Source: CAZKTO01 sp964555685 (GTDB taxonomy: Bacteria; Chloroflexota; Dehalococcoidia; SHYB01). Taken from it: 28,500 nucleotides of DNA. This document shows, piece by piece, positions 1-9,582 of this stretch. The stretch is from contig CAZKTO010000036.1 of assembly GCA_964555685.1 (NCBI GenBank), positions 1 through 28,500 of the forward strand, read 5' to 3'. The notes below the pieces were generated by a model. It saw only the letters and a program-made list of their open reading frames with translations. It was not told the DNA's origin and searched no databases. The position numbers and the translations under genes were made by a program. Each line of letters starts with the position of its first letter. Positions within the stretch are counted from its first letter, which is position 1.

Positions 1-500
1 CCATTCAGGGCGCCCGCATCGGCGGCGCGCGCATGATCATCGCCGTCGACGTCAACGAGTTCAAGATGAAGAGCGCCATGGACTTGGGCGCCACCCACGT
101 CGTGGACGCCTCCTCCCGCGACCCCGTCAAGGCGATCCGGGACCTCACGGGCGGCGGCGTCGACTACTCCTTCGAGGCCATTGGGCTCAAGAAGGCCGCC
201 GAGCAGTGCTTCGAGTGTATCCGGCCCGGCGGCACGGCCACCATCATCGGCATGATCCCCGTGGGCCAGAAGATCGAGATCGATGGCCGCGCCATCCTCT
301 CGGAGCGCAAGATCCAGGGGACCATGATGGGCTCCAACCGCTTCCGCTTCGACATGCCCAAGTACATCGACTTCTACCGCCAGGGCCGTTTGAAGCTCGA
401 CGAGATGATCACCCGGCGGGGCCGCCTCCAGGACATCAACGAGGCCTTCCGCGCCATGAAGGCCGGCGAGGTCTCCCGCACCGTGCTCATGTTTGATTAG
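1..500 (+). CDS. Zinc-dependent alcohol dehydrogenase, C-terminal part (5' end outside window)
   Basis: The reading frame is open from base 3 and the gene enters from the left edge, so only about the last 165 residues are seen. The visible part begins in the Rossmann fold (IQGARIGGARMIIAVDV), where the acidic residue ending the second strand would select NAD(H). It continues with GATHVVDA, a glycine-rich GGGVDYSFEAIG segment and the typical C-terminal end LKLDEMITRRGRLQDINEAF. These are hallmarks of class III-like medium-chain zinc alcohol dehydrogenases, which oxidise alcohols or aldehyde adducts. The catalytic zinc ligands would lie upstream of the window and cannot be checked. The substrate cannot be named. 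Confidence 0.88.
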   Translation, partial: IQGARIGGARMIIAVDVNEFKMKSAMDLGATHVVDASSRDPVKAIRDLTGGGVDYSFEAIGLKKAAEQCFECIRPGGTATIIGMIPVGQKIEIDGRAILSERKIQGTMMGSNRFRFDMPKYIDFYRQGRLKLDEMITRRGRLQDINEAFRAMKAGEVSRTVLMFD

Positions 501-509
501 CCCGCTGTC

Positions 510-548
510 CCCCCTTCCCAACGCGGGAAGGGGGCTAGGGGGTTAGGC
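510..548. repeat. Hairpin repeat of the CCCCTTCCC...GGGAAGGGG-GGTTAGG family
   Basis: A perfect 10-bp stem (510-519 with 525-534) has a 5-nt loop and is followed by the tail CTAGGGGGTTAGG. The same stem and tail recur many times in this window. There is no T-run, so it is not a standard intrinsic terminator. The tail ends only a few bases before the ATG at 551. Confidence 0.8.
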
Positions 549-550
549 CC

Positions 551-1588
551 ATGCCATCCAAAGTCATCGACGCCGACGGTCACGTCGAGCCATCGGCCTA
601 CGTCGACTGGTCGGTCTACGCCCCCGAGCCCTGGGCGACGATGATGACGCGCCTCGCCCGGCGCAAGTACGATCTCGTGGGCGACATCACGGCGCTGCGG
701 CGCGGCATGTGGGAGCCCGCCGAGCGCCTTCGTGACATGGACGAGGAGGGGATCGACGTGGCGGTCCTCTACGGAGGCCTCGTCGGCCTCAGCCTCGGCG
801 GCGAGTTCCAGGGCGTCCGCGGGCCGGCGCCGGAGCAGGAGGGGGAGTACGCCATCCAGGCCGCCCGCGCCTACAACGACTGGCTCGCCGCCTACTGCGC
901 TCGCGCCCCCGACCGCCTCAAGGGCGTCGCCCTCATCCCGTGGGCCGACCCCGGGGCCGCCGTGCGCGAGCTCGAGCGGGCCGCCGGCGAGCTCGGCTTC
1001 GTCGCCGGTCTCCTGCCCGTCCAGCTGGGCGAGCGCTTCCTGGACGATCACTACTTCAATCCGTTCTACGAGACGGCCGAGCGACTCGATGTCGCCCTCG
1101 CCGTCCATGCCCCCGGCCTCGTCTACTCGGACCGGCTGCACACCCACTTCCGGCGCCACGCCCTCTCCTTCGTCACGTCGCTGATGCAAGGGACGATGGA
1201 CGTCCTCTGCGGCGGCGTCCTGGAGCGGTACAAGAAGCTGCGCATCGCCTTCCTGGAAGGGGAGTGCGGCTGGCTCCCCTTCTGGCTCGAGCGCCTGGAC
1301 GGCCACTACGAGGACCTGCCCCATCAGGCCCCCCGCATCACCCAGCCGCCCAGCCGCTATCTCCAGACCGGCCGCCTCTTCGTCTCCTGCGAGTCCGACG
1401 AGCGCTCCCTGCCGCACGTCCTGGCCGATGTGGGCGACGACTGCATCGTCTACGCCTCCGACTACGCCCACTACGACTGCCTCTACCCGGACTCGGTGCG
1501 CCTGCTCCGCCAGCGATCGGACCTCTCGGCGGAGGCCAAGGAGAGGGTGCTGGGCCGGAACGCCGCCCGCCTGTACGGGCTGGCGTGA
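551..1588 (+). CDS. Amidohydrolase family protein (amidohydrolase_2, ACMSD-like)
   Basis: This 345-residue protein has the features of metal-dependent amidohydrolase_2 TIM barrels. The N-terminus reads VIDADGHVEP, with Asp9 and His11 in place of the usual HxH pair. LAVHAPG carries His186, and YASDYAHYD carries Asp304 near the end, the usual late metal/catalytic aspartate. EGECGWLPFW matches the conserved strand before the last barrel repeats. Members hydrolyse or decarboxylate ring-derived acids and related compounds in the cytoplasm; the substrate here is unknown. The start is the first ATG after the alcohol dehydrogenase stop, directly behind a hairpin repeat. An aldo/keto reductase follows after 36 bases, so the pair may be co-transcribed in a catabolic cluster. 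Confidence 0.88.
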   Translation: MPSKVIDADGHVEPSAYVDWSVYAPEPWATMMTRLARRKYDLVGDITALRRGMWEPAERLRDMDEEGIDVAVLYGGLVGLSLGGEFQGVRGPAPEQEGEYAIQAARAYNDWLAAYCARAPDRLKGVALIPWADPGAAVRELERAAGELGFVAGLLPVQLGERFLDDHYFNPFYETAERLDVALAVHAPGLVYSDRLHTHFRRHALSFVTSLMQGTMDVLCGGVLERYKKLRIAFLEGECGWLPFWLERLDGHYEDLPHQAPRITQPPSRYLQTGRLFVSCESDERSLPHVLADVGDDCIVYASDYAHYDCLYPDSVRLLRQRSDLSAEAKERVLGRNAARLYGLA

Positions 1589-1624
1589 CCGGGGAGCGTC
1601 CGTAGCCCAGGAGCCCCCACGACG

Positions 1625-2566
1625 ATGGAGATGCGCAGGCTCGGAGCGAGTGGGATCGAGGTCTCGGCCATCGGCGTCGGCGCGTGGCCGTGGGGCGCCC
1701 GCTACGCCTGGGGCTTTGGCCGCGACTACGGCCTGCCCGAGGTCGAGGCGGCCTTCCGCGCCAGCCTGGACGCCGGCGTCACCTTCATCGACACGGCCGA
1801 GATCTACGCCGGCGGCCTCTCGGAGCGCATCGTCGGCGATCTCGCCCGGGCCGACAGCCGGCCCGTCGTCATCGCCTCCAAGTTCGCGCCCTTCCCCTGG
1901 CGCCTCACGGCCCGTTCGGTCACGCGGTCCCTGGACCGCACGCTCCAGCGCCTCGGCCTCGAGCGCCTGGACCTCTATCAGGTCCACTTCCCTCTCGCGC
2001 TCATCCCGCTCGAATCGCTCATGGGCGCGCTGGCGGAGGCCGTGAAGGGAGGCAAGGTCCGGGCCGTGGGCGTGAGCAACTACGGCGCCGTCCAGATGCG
2101 GCGGGCCCACGCGGCCCTCGCCCGCCGGGGCGTGCCGCTGGCCTCCAACCAGGTCAAGTACAGCCTGCTCCATCGCGGCCCCGAGGCCAGCGGCGTGCTG
2201 GCCGCCTGCCGCGAGCTCGATATCGCCCTCATCGCCCACACGCCCCTCGCCCAGGGCATCCTGACGGGCAAGTACCGTCCGGGGACGAGTCCCCGCGACA
2301 TCCGCCGCTTCCGGGGCGACTTCCGTCGGCGCAGCCTCCGCGCCGCCGCGCCCGTCGTCGAGACGCTGGAGCGCATCGGCAGGGAGCACGGGAAGACGCC
2401 GGGCCAGGGGGCCCTCAACTGGCTCCTGCGCCAGGAGGGCGTCATCCCCATCCCAGGCGCCAAGAACGATCGTCAGGCGCGGGAGAACGCCGGGGCCGCC
2501 GGCTGGCGCATGTCGGACGACGAGGCGGCGGAGCTGGACCGCGTCAGCGTGCGGTGGCGGAGGTAG
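1625..2566 (+). CDS. Aldo/keto reductase
   Basis: A 313-residue protein of usual family length. The full catalytic tetrad is visible: Asp56 and Tyr61 in FIDTAEIYAGG, Lys86 in VIASKFAP and His121 in QVHFPL. GVSNYG and the late IPIPGAKN segment, which contacts NADPH phosphate, are also present. The enzyme should reduce carbonyl compounds with NADPH in the cytosol; the substrate is unknown. Its VGVSNYGAVQMRRAH segment resembles the YajO/Tas-like bacterial group rather than the xylose or aldose reductases. The start lies shortly after the amidohydrolase stop, and the alternative ATG two codons later cannot be excluded. Confidence 0.92.
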   Translation: MEMRRLGASGIEVSAIGVGAWPWGARYAWGFGRDYGLPEVEAAFRASLDAGVTFIDTAEIYAGGLSERIVGDLARADSRPVVIASKFAPFPWRLTARSVTRSLDRTLQRLGLERLDLYQVHFPLALIPLESLMGALAEAVKGGKVRAVGVSNYGAVQMRRAHAALARRGVPLASNQVKYSLLHRGPEASGVLAACRELDIALIAHTPLAQGILTGKYRPGTSPRDIRRFRGDFRRRSLRAAAPVVETLERIGREHGKTPGQGALNWLLRQEGVIPIPGAKNDRQARENAGAAGWRMSDDEAAELDRVSVRWRR

Positions 2567-2572
2567 GGCCTC

Positions 2573-2887
2573 TCAATCGAGCTCCCCACCGCGTCCCTCC
2601 TCCCCCTCGCCCGCCGGCGCGTTCCGCTTCTTTACGACGAAGAACAGATCGCGCTCCTGCCACAGCCGCTCGGCGAGCCGGTGCGCGTACTCCCATGCGT
2701 CCACGTACTCCTCCGCCTCGGCGCCGGCCCCATCCAGCCATAGGTACGCGTGCTCGGTGTCGGGGTCCCCGACGGCAGTGTCGATCTCGACGCGCACCCC
2801 CCGGAACTCCGCCTCCACCGCCTCCTTCACCTTCTCGGCCGCCGTGCGTGTCTCCGGCCCGAGCTGGCCACCCCTCACGTCGGCCAT
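2573..2887 (-). CDS. Small acidic protein of unknown function
   Basis: A 104-residue open frame on the minus strand that I do not recognise. It begins MADVRGGQLGPET, has a likely alpha/beta core (VRVEIDTAVGDPDTEHAYLWLDG) and a helix rich in Glu/Trp/Tyr (YVDAWEYAHRLAERLWQERDLFFVV), then a charged Gly/Glu tail. The composition looks like a real soluble protein rather than a frame shadow, because hydrophobic and charged positions alternate regularly. A TATAAT box lies about 100 bases upstream on the same strand. It converges with the aldo/keto reductase, with six bases between the stops. It might be absent from automated annotation; confidence is moderate. Confidence 0.58.
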   Translation of the reverse strand: MADVRGGQLGPETRTAAEKVKEAVEAEFRGVRVEIDTAVGDPDTEHAYLWLDGAGAEAEEYVDAWEYAHRLAERLWQERDLFFVVKKRNAPAGEGEEGRGGELD

Positions 2888-2984
2888 CGCCCTTCGCTTC
2901 TCCCTGGGCTGTCCAGGGCTTCACCTGCCGCGTCTTATGGGGGCTCCTCCTCTTCCGGGCCAGCGGCCCATTCGAGGCAGGCCC

Positions 2985-2990
2985 ATTATA
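2985..2990 (-). promoter_or_regulatory. -10 box TATAAT (minus strand)
   Basis: A perfect TATAAT on the minus strand lies about 100 bases upstream of the small gene ending at 2573. I see no good -35 hexamer at 16-18 bases, so the assignment rests on the -10 alone. Confidence 0.4.
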
Positions 2991-3079
2991 CCGGGGGACG
3001 GCGCAAGGGCTGGCCGAATGCGGTAGCATTGGTGGCGCAGGTGGGGGGGGCAGATCCCAGCACCACAGGAGGAGACCCG

Positions 3080-3625
3080 ATGGCCCGTGTACCGTATCTG
3101 GACCGCGACCAGCTTCCGCCCGAAGCTCAGGCGGCCTTCGACCGGATCGCCGCCACGTGGGGCCGGGTGCCGCGCCCCTTCCAGCTCCTCTCCGATTCCC
3201 CGGAGCTCGCCTCCCACCTCTCCGACATGATGCGCCAGCTCCACGCGGGGACCGTCGTCGACCGGCACGCCCGCGAGATCGCCATCCTCACCATCGCGCG
3301 CGAGCTCAATTTTCAGTTCGAGTGGACCTACCACGAGAGCTCGGCCCGGAAGGCGGGCCTGCGCGACCTCGTCGTCGACGGGATCAAGGCCCGCGCCACC
3401 CGCGGCATGATCCCCAAGGAGCAGGTCTTCGTCGACTACACCAAGCAGGTCATGAAGGGCCGCGTCAACGACCCCACCTTCGCCGCCGTCGAGCACCTGC
3501 TGGGCAGGCGCGGCGCCGTCGAGCTCACCGTCCTCATCGGCTACTACACCATGTTCTGCTCCATCGGCAGCGCTCTCAAGCTGGAGCTCCCCGAGGGGAT
3601 GCAGCCGCTCCTGCCAGACGCCTAG
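3080..3625 (+). CDS. Carboxymuconolactone decarboxylase (CMD/AhpD-like) family protein
   Basis: A 181-residue protein. The ATG at 3080 was chosen because AGGAGGA sits at 3067-3073, an ideal ribosome binding site; the frame is open further upstream but without such a site. The core TIARELNFQFEWTYHE (residues 71-86) is the conserved CMD helix. The two redox cysteines of AhpD (CxxC) are absent, replaced by Phe/Glu/Trp/Tyr, as in the decarboxylase-like branch of this all-helical family, which keeps the Glu and His. Such proteins are often linked to aromatic acid metabolism, but function is not known here. It stands alone between the small minus-strand gene and a membrane protein. Confidence 0.88.
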   Translation: MARVPYLDRDQLPPEAQAAFDRIAATWGRVPRPFQLLSDSPELASHLSDMMRQLHAGTVVDRHAREIAILTIARELNFQFEWTYHESSARKAGLRDLVVDGIKARATRGMIPKEQVFVDYTKQVMKGRVNDPTFAAVEHLLGRRGAVELTVLIGYYTMFCSIGSALKLELPEGMQPLLPDA

Positions 3626-3791
3626 CCAAAGGGGCGGGGCGTTCCCAGCGCTCTTGACGCCGAGGGGCCGATTGGCGACAATGGCCGCCACGCGCTGCCA
3701 AGTGCGTCCGCTCCCTACGCCCCCCAGTGAACCACCAGCATCCCGATCCGCTGCATTCCCTCAGCAGACGCACCCCTGCCGAGAGCCCGGC

Positions 3792-5789
3792 GTGATCGTC
3801 TTCCGGCGCATCCTCGCCGTCATCCTCGCGCTGCTCCTCTTCGTCGTCCTGGCGGGCACGCTCCTCGCCGGCCGCGCCAACGGCACCATCGCCGACTCCG
3901 CCTTCCACGCCCGTCACCTGGACGGCGCCGGCGTCTACGCCTACGTCTACGACGACCTGGGGCCCCTAGCCGTCCGCGAGGCCCGCGAGAACGTCCGGGA
4001 CCCCGTCATCGACTTCGGCCGGCTCGAGGCCGAGATCGTCGGCGCCGTCCGGGCCGCCTTCCCGCCCGAGTTCCTCCGCGAGCAGACCGAGCGCGCTCTT
4101 GGCGAGATCATCCCGTACCTCACCAACCGGCGGGACACGTTCGCCGTCACCATCCCCATCCACGAGCGCCTGCGCCAAGCCGGGCCCGGCGTCAAGCAGG
4201 CGCTCGGCACCGGCCGCCTGCCCGAGCGGCTCTATGACGACATCGCTCGAGATGAGATCGGGAAGGCGCTGAGCCAGGCCCGCATCCCCTTCGGTCTCCA
4301 GTTCACGCCCGACGAGATCCTGGCCTCGGCCAAGCGTATCGCCCCGCCCGGCTTCCTCCAGGACCAGATCAACCGCGGCATCGACTCGCTCCTTCCCTAC
4401 CTCGCCGGCGACGCCGAGGGCTTCACCATCAAGGTGGATGTCGCCCCCCGGCGGGAGGCAGCCGCGGCCGAGATCAGGGCCCTCCTGGGCTCCAGGGACC
4501 TCCAGCCCTTCGTCTTCCAGGAGGTCCTGGACCCCATGGCCGAGCGGAACATCGGCTCCAACCTCCGCGTCCCCTTCGGCCTCATCGTCACGCCCGCCGA
4601 TGTCCAGCAGGTCCTGCGCGAGACCGCGGGCGGCCCGTGGCTCACCGCCCGCATCAACGAGGTCGCCGCCGCCACCGCCGACTTCATGACGGCCCGCGCC
4701 CAGACCTTCAACGTCGTCATCCCCCTGGCCGAGCGCAAGACCGCCGCCCTGGACTCCGTGGCGCGCCTCATGGAGCGCAAGCTGGCCCAGGCCTACCAGG
4801 CCGCCCCCATCTGCACCCCCGCCCAGCAGCGCGCCCTCACCCCCCAGGCGCTACTCGACCGCGGGATCACCTGCCGCCCCTCGGGCCTCAGCCTCGACCA
4901 GGTCAAGGCCCTGGCCGGCCTCACCGACTTCCAGGCCGAGGTTCGGCGCATCGTCGGCGCCGCCCTGCCCGACACCTTCACCTTCGCCGAGGCCGACCTG
5001 CGCCGGGCCTTCGGCGCCCAGCAGTCCCGCCAGCTCGACGACGCCCGAGCCTGGTTCCGCGACGGCATCACCTTCACCGAGGCCGACCTGGAGGAGGAGC
5101 TGGCCAAGGCCGACTTCGAGGACCAGGGCCGCGGCGGCTGGGACGACCTCACCCCCGCCGCCAGGCGCGACGCCATCGCCCAGAGTCAGAACGTCCGCGA
5201 CCTCCGCGAGTTCCGCGACCGCATCCGCGGCGGCTTCGCCTACGACCAGGACGATCTCCTCGATGACATCCGCGACGAGCGGGGCGAGGAGGGCGTGCAG
5301 GACTTTGAGGACTTCCGCGAGGTCCTGGGCAGGCTCAGCGGGGTGTGGTACGGGTGGCTGATCGTGGCGGCGCTCCTGATCGCCGTCGGCGCGCTGGGTG
5401 GCCGCAACTGGCGCTCCAAGGCCGCGTGGAGCGCGGCGCTCCTCGCCGTCTCCTCCCTCGTGCTCCTGGTGGGCCTGGGCATCGTCGCCAGCGGCGCCGC
5501 CGAGGACGAGATCCGGCAGAGCTTCGAGGAGGAGCTGGCCGGCCCGGACAACTCACCGCTGGAGCGTTCGGTCCTCCTGCGCGCCCAGACCGTCGTCCTG
5601 GCCGCCTCGGACGACCTCTTCTCCGGCCTCGCCGGCACCGCCCTGGTCCTGACCATCATCGGCGCCCTGGCGCTGGCCCTCGTCCTGCTCTGGCCCCGCA
5701 TCCAGCGCTGGCGCGGCAGAGGCGCCCCGACAAGTCGGGGGCCCGCGCCGCCATCCGGCGCGTCCCCGCCTCCTGGCTCACCGCCCTGA
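3792..5789 (+). CDS. Membrane-anchored protein with repeated extracytoplasmic domain, unknown function
   Basis: About 665 residues from a GTG at 3792. This start puts a short positive end (MIVFRR) directly before a hydrophobic helix (about residues 6-27); the frame is open 46 codons further upstream but that part looks non-coding. Three further hydrophobic helices lie near the C-terminus (about 518-537, 545-568 and 613-635). Between them is a long soluble region in which one unit recurs: PVIDFGRLEAEIV...RRDTFAVTIPIHER (from about 71), IPFGLQFTPDEIL...AEGFTIKVDVAPR (from about 165) and VPFGLIVTPADVQ...AQTFNVVIPLAER (from about 260), with more degenerate copies after that. The repeat should lie outside the cytoplasm. 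I do not recognise the family. The Pro/Ser-rich C-terminal end runs into a palindromic repeat. Confidence 0.85.
   Translation: MIVFRRILAVILALLLFVVLAGTLLAGRANGTIADSAFHARHLDGAGVYAYVYDDLGPLAVREARENVRDPVIDFGRLEAEIVGAVRAAFPPEFLREQTERALGEIIPYLTNRRDTFAVTIPIHERLRQAGPGVKQALGTGRLPERLYDDIARDEIGKALSQARIPFGLQFTPDEILASAKRIAPPGFLQDQINRGIDSLLPYLAGDAEGFTIKVDVAPRREAAAAEIRALLGSRDLQPFVFQEVLDPMAERNIGSNLRVPFGLIVTPADVQQVLRETAGGPWLTARINEVAAATADFMTARAQTFNVVIPLAERKTAALDSVARLMERKLAQAYQAAPICTPAQQRALTPQALLDRGITCRPSGLSLDQVKALAGLTDFQAEVRRIVGAALPDTFTFAEADLRRAFGAQQSRQLDDARAWFRDGITFTEADLEEELAKADFEDQGRGGWDDLTPAARRDAIAQSQNVRDLREFRDRIRGGFAYDQDDLLDDIRDERGEEGVQDFEDFREVLGRLSGVWYGWLIVAALLIAVGALGGRNWRSKAAWSAALLAVSSLVLLVGLGIVASGAAEDEIRQSFEEELAGPDNSPLERSVLLRAQTVVLAASDDLFSGLAGTALVLTIIGALALALVLLWPRIQRWRGRGAPTSRGPAPPSGASPPPGSPP
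5725..5740. repeat. Palindrome CCCCGAC-aa-GTCGGGG inside the 3' end of the membrane protein gene
   Basis: A perfect 7-bp stem with a 2-nt centre. It is one of six copies of this palindrome in the window (others at 12649, 17870, 25382, 27898 and 28470). Here it is translated as part of the C-terminal tail. Confidence 0.75.
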
Positions 5790-5806
5790 GAGCTTGTGAA
5801 CCAATG

Positions 5807-5840
5807 GTCATTGCGAGCGAGTCCCCGAGCGTGGCAATCT
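5807..5840 (+). repeat. GTCATTGCGAG...GTGGCAATCT dispersed repeat
   Basis: The ends GTCATTGCGAG and GTGGCAATCT are inverted around a short GC-rich centre. The same ends occur at 15170-15205 in the other orientation, and a related CATTCC version at 19100-19125. Repeats of this kind are known from intergenic DNA of many bacteria. Confidence 0.7.
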
Positions 5841-5960
5841 GGGGTGGTGGGGTCTCCCTCCCCTCCGCTTCCGTCAGCACGTTGCGTGGTATCACTTTTT
5901 GTGCAATGCCGGTCTTTCCCCTCTCGAACCGGGTTGGCGAGGGGGGAACCGCACCCCCTC

Positions 5961-5990
5961 AATCTGTGCTAATCCGCGCAATCGGCGGAT
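5961..5990 (+). repeat. AATCTGTGC/AATC(T)GCGGAT dispersed repeat
   Basis: A short tandem motif built on AATCTGTGC, AATCCGCGC and AATCGGCGGAT. Related copies occur at 13773-13801 and 19930-19985, all in gaps between genes. Confidence 0.65.
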
Positions 5991-6044
5991 CGAGTCCTGA
6001 GTGGAAGGGGCCGGGGAGTCGGGTCGCTCCACCTCGCCGCCAGC

Positions 6045-6050
6045 TATACT
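6045..6050 (+). promoter_or_regulatory. -10 box TATACT upstream of pabB
   Basis: TATACT lies 43 bases before the pabB ATG. No convincing -35 hexamer is visible at 16-18 bases, so only the -10 is marked. Confidence 0.45.
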
Positions 6051-6093
6051 AGACGCGCCTCCCTGCGCGTCATCGCGCTCGTGAGAGCATCCC

Positions 6094-7608
<1,515 letters not shown>

Positions 7609-7704
7609 GGCAGAGGCCCTCTCCCCCCGGTTCCCTCTCCGTGTCGGAGAGGGAGCGCCCACACCCCCTTTCCGTCAGGGAATGGGGTGTGGGCTAGGTC
7701 TTCC

Positions 7705-7734
7705 TTGCGCCATTGCTCCTTCCGTTGCTACAAT
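7705..7734 (+). promoter_or_regulatory. Sigma-70-type promoter upstream of dcd
   Basis: TTGCGC (7705-7710) and TACAAT (7729-7734) are separated by 18 bases. The predicted transcript starts near 7741, and its roughly 54-base leader contains the hairpin repeat at 7756-7777. This is the likely promoter of the dcd-rib genes. Confidence 0.6.
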
Positions 7735-7755
7735 CCCCTCGTAGCTCGGCATATC

Positions 7756-7789
7756 CCCCTTCCCTTTAGGGAAGGGGCCAGGGGTTAGG
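7756..7789. repeat. Hairpin repeat in the dcd leader
   Basis: A perfect 9-bp stem (7756-7764 with 7769-7777), loop TTTA, then CCAGGGGTTAGG. It lies between the promoter and the GTG start of dcd and would be part of the 5' leader. Confidence 0.8.
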
Positions 7790-7794
7790 TCCTC

Positions 7795-8361
7795 GTGGTC
7801 CTCAGCGACCGCACCATCAAACAGCAGATCGCCGCCGGGCGTATCAAGATCGACCCGCTGGATCCGGCCGACATCCAGCCCGCCAGCGTCGACGTCCATC
7901 TCGACCGCAAGATCCTCGTCTTCCGCAACTGGCACCGGCCCCATATCGATATCCGAGAGGACACCAGCGGCCTCACCGAGATCGTCGAGTTCGGGCCGGA
8001 CGAGCCCTTCATCCTCCACCCCGGCGAGTTCGTCCTGGGCAGCACCATGGAGCAGATCGAGCTCCCGGACGATCTCGTGGCCCGCCTCGAGGGCAAGAGC
8101 TCCCTGGGCCGCCTGGGGCTCCTCATCCACTCCACGGCTGGCTACGTGGACCCCGGCTGGAAGGGCCACCTGACGCTGGAATTGAGCAACGTCGCCACCC
8201 TGCCCATCACCCTCTACTACAAGATGAAGATCGGCCAGGTATCGTTCATCCAGCTCACCACGCCCGTGGACAACCCCTACGGCTCCAAGGCCTTGGGCAG
8301 CAAGTACCAGGGGCAGACGCTGCCGACGGCGAGCCGTGTCCACCGGGACTTCTCCCGCTGA
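7795..8361 (+). CDS. dcd: dCTP deaminase, probably bifunctional dCTP deaminase/dUTPase type
   Basis: A 188-residue protein from a GTG start. The conserved core GKSSLGRLGL (from residue 100), HSTAGYVDPGW (112-122) and the catalytic Glu129 in LTLELSN are all present, as is the C-terminal GSKYQGQ nucleotide lid. The enzyme converts dCTP to dUTP, and the bifunctional type goes on to dUMP, feeding thymidylate synthesis. The HSTAG sequence and overall match are closer to the bifunctional actinobacterial enzyme than to E. coli Dcd, which has HVTAH here; bifunctionality is an inference from this. ribD begins seven bases after the stop, so dcd heads the riboflavin genes. Confidence 0.93.
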   Translation: MVLSDRTIKQQIAAGRIKIDPLDPADIQPASVDVHLDRKILVFRNWHRPHIDIREDTSGLTEIVEFGPDEPFILHPGEFVLGSTMEQIELPDDLVARLEGKSSLGRLGLLIHSTAGYVDPGWKGHLTLELSNVATLPITLYYKMKIGQVSFIQLTTPVDNPYGSKALGSKYQGQTLPTASRVHRDFSR

Positions 8362-8368
8362 TTCCACC

Positions 8369-9496
8369 ATGACCGCCGGCCCCGCAAGTCCCTTCGACCA
8401 GCTCCGGCCCAGCCCCATGGACCGCGCCCTCGAGCTGGCCCGGGGCGTCCTGGGGAGCACCTCGCCCAACCCGGCCGTGGGCTGCGTCATCGTGCGCGAC
8501 GGCGAGATCGTGGGCGAAGGGGCGACGCAGCCACCCGGCGGGCCCCACGCCGAGCGCGTCGCCCTGACCCAGGCCGGCGCGCGCGCCCGCGGCTCGACCA
8601 TGTACGTCACCCTCGAGCCCTGCTGCCACCATGGCCGGACGCCTCCCTGCGCCGACGCCATCATCGCCGCGGGCGTCGCCGAGGTCCGCTTCTCCCTGCC
8701 CGACCCCAATCCCCTCGTCGCCGGCAAGGGTCAGGCGGCCCTGGAAGCCGCCGGCGTCCGCACCCGCGCCGGCGAGGGCGAGCGCGAGGCCCGCCGCATC
8801 AACGAGGCCTTCCTCAAGTGGATCGCCGTCAAGCGCCCCTTCGTCTACGCCAAGTTCGCCGTCAGCCTCGACGGCAAGATCGCCACGCGCACCGGCGACT
8901 CCCGATGGATCACCGGCGAGGAGGCCCGCCGCCGCGCCCACCAGTGGCGCTCCATCGTCGACGCCGTCATGATCGGCGTCGCCACGCTCCTGCGCGACGA
9001 CCCGCAGCTCACCGCCCGCGACGCCGCCGGACGCCCCTGCGTCCGCCAGCCGCTGCGCGTCATCGCCGACAGCCGCGGCCGCACGCCCGTCACCGCGCGC
9101 ATGCTCCGCGAGCCCGGCCAGACCCTCATCGCCGTCACCGCCGCCGCGCCCGGGCCGGCCCGCCGCGCCCTCCTGGACGCCGGCGCCGACCTCCTCGATC
9201 TCCCCGCCCACGAGGGCCGCGTCGACCTGGACACGCTCCTCCAGCGCCTGGGCCAGCGCGACCTCACGAGCGTCCTCGTCGAGGGCGGCGGCGAGCTCCT
9301 GCGCTCGTGCTTCGAGGGGCGCCTGGTGGACCGGGTCCTCGCCTTCGTCGCGCCCGTCATCATCGGCGGCCGCGAGGCCCCGGGCCCCGTCGCCGGCCCT
9401 GGCGTCGAGCGGGTGGCCGAGGCCCTGCGCCTCCAGGATGTGACCACCGAGCGCCTGGGCGACGATACGCTGATCTCCGGGTACGTGGGCCGGTGA
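8369..9496 (+). CDS. ribD: Riboflavin biosynthesis protein RibD (deaminase/reductase)
   Basis: A two-domain enzyme of about 375 residues. The N-terminal deaminase has the zinc motif H60-A-E62 (PHAERVAL) and P-C85-C-H-H-G-R-T-P-P-C94. The C-terminal reductase starts near YAKFAVSLDGKIATRTGDS and holds GVATLLRDDPQLT and LVEGGGELL. It deaminates the pyrimidine made from GTP and then reduces its ribose side chain with NADPH. The ATG at 8369 is taken because it follows the dcd stop by seven bases. A GTG at 8336 overlapping dcd and an ATG at 8417 (MDRALELARG, the usual family start) are possible alternatives. ribE follows after 86 bases. Confidence 0.93.
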   Translation: MTAGPASPFDQLRPSPMDRALELARGVLGSTSPNPAVGCVIVRDGEIVGEGATQPPGGPHAERVALTQAGARARGSTMYVTLEPCCHHGRTPPCADAIIAAGVAEVRFSLPDPNPLVAGKGQAALEAAGVRTRAGEGEREARRINEAFLKWIAVKRPFVYAKFAVSLDGKIATRTGDSRWITGEEARRRAHQWRSIVDAVMIGVATLLRDDPQLTARDAAGRPCVRQPLRVIADSRGRTPVTARMLREPGQTLIAVTAAAPGPARRALLDAGADLLDLPAHEGRVDLDTLLQRLGQRDLTSVLVEGGGELLRSCFEGRLVDRVLAFVAPVIIGGREAPGPVAGPGVERVAEALRLQDVTTERLGDDTLISGYVGR

Positions 9497-9582
9497 GATG
9501 CGGCCTCTTGACCGTGGTAAACTCTGTCGAAGCACGACGGCGTTCGGCGGTTTGAAACGAGGAACGATGCTCTTGAGACCTG

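Larger units (their letters stand above)
5790..6044. other. Intergenic region with dispersed repeats, no gene seen
   Basis: This gap before the pabB promoter holds two repeat families (5807-5840 and 5961-5990), separated by a pyrimidine-rich stretch. I see no open frame with coding character, no RNA gene and no T-run terminator. Confidence 0.6.

Noticed and set aside
497..2389. Long minus-strand open frame opposite the amidohydrolase and aldo/keto reductase
   Set aside because: It is a GC-driven shadow: the opposite strand carries two complete enzymes with all motifs, and the frame has no recognisable protein character.
3654..3791. N-terminal extension of the membrane protein from an upstream start
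   Set aside because: The extension is Pro/Arg/Ser-rich, lacks protein-like pattern and would put a long tail before the signal-anchor helix; GTG 3792 is more natural.
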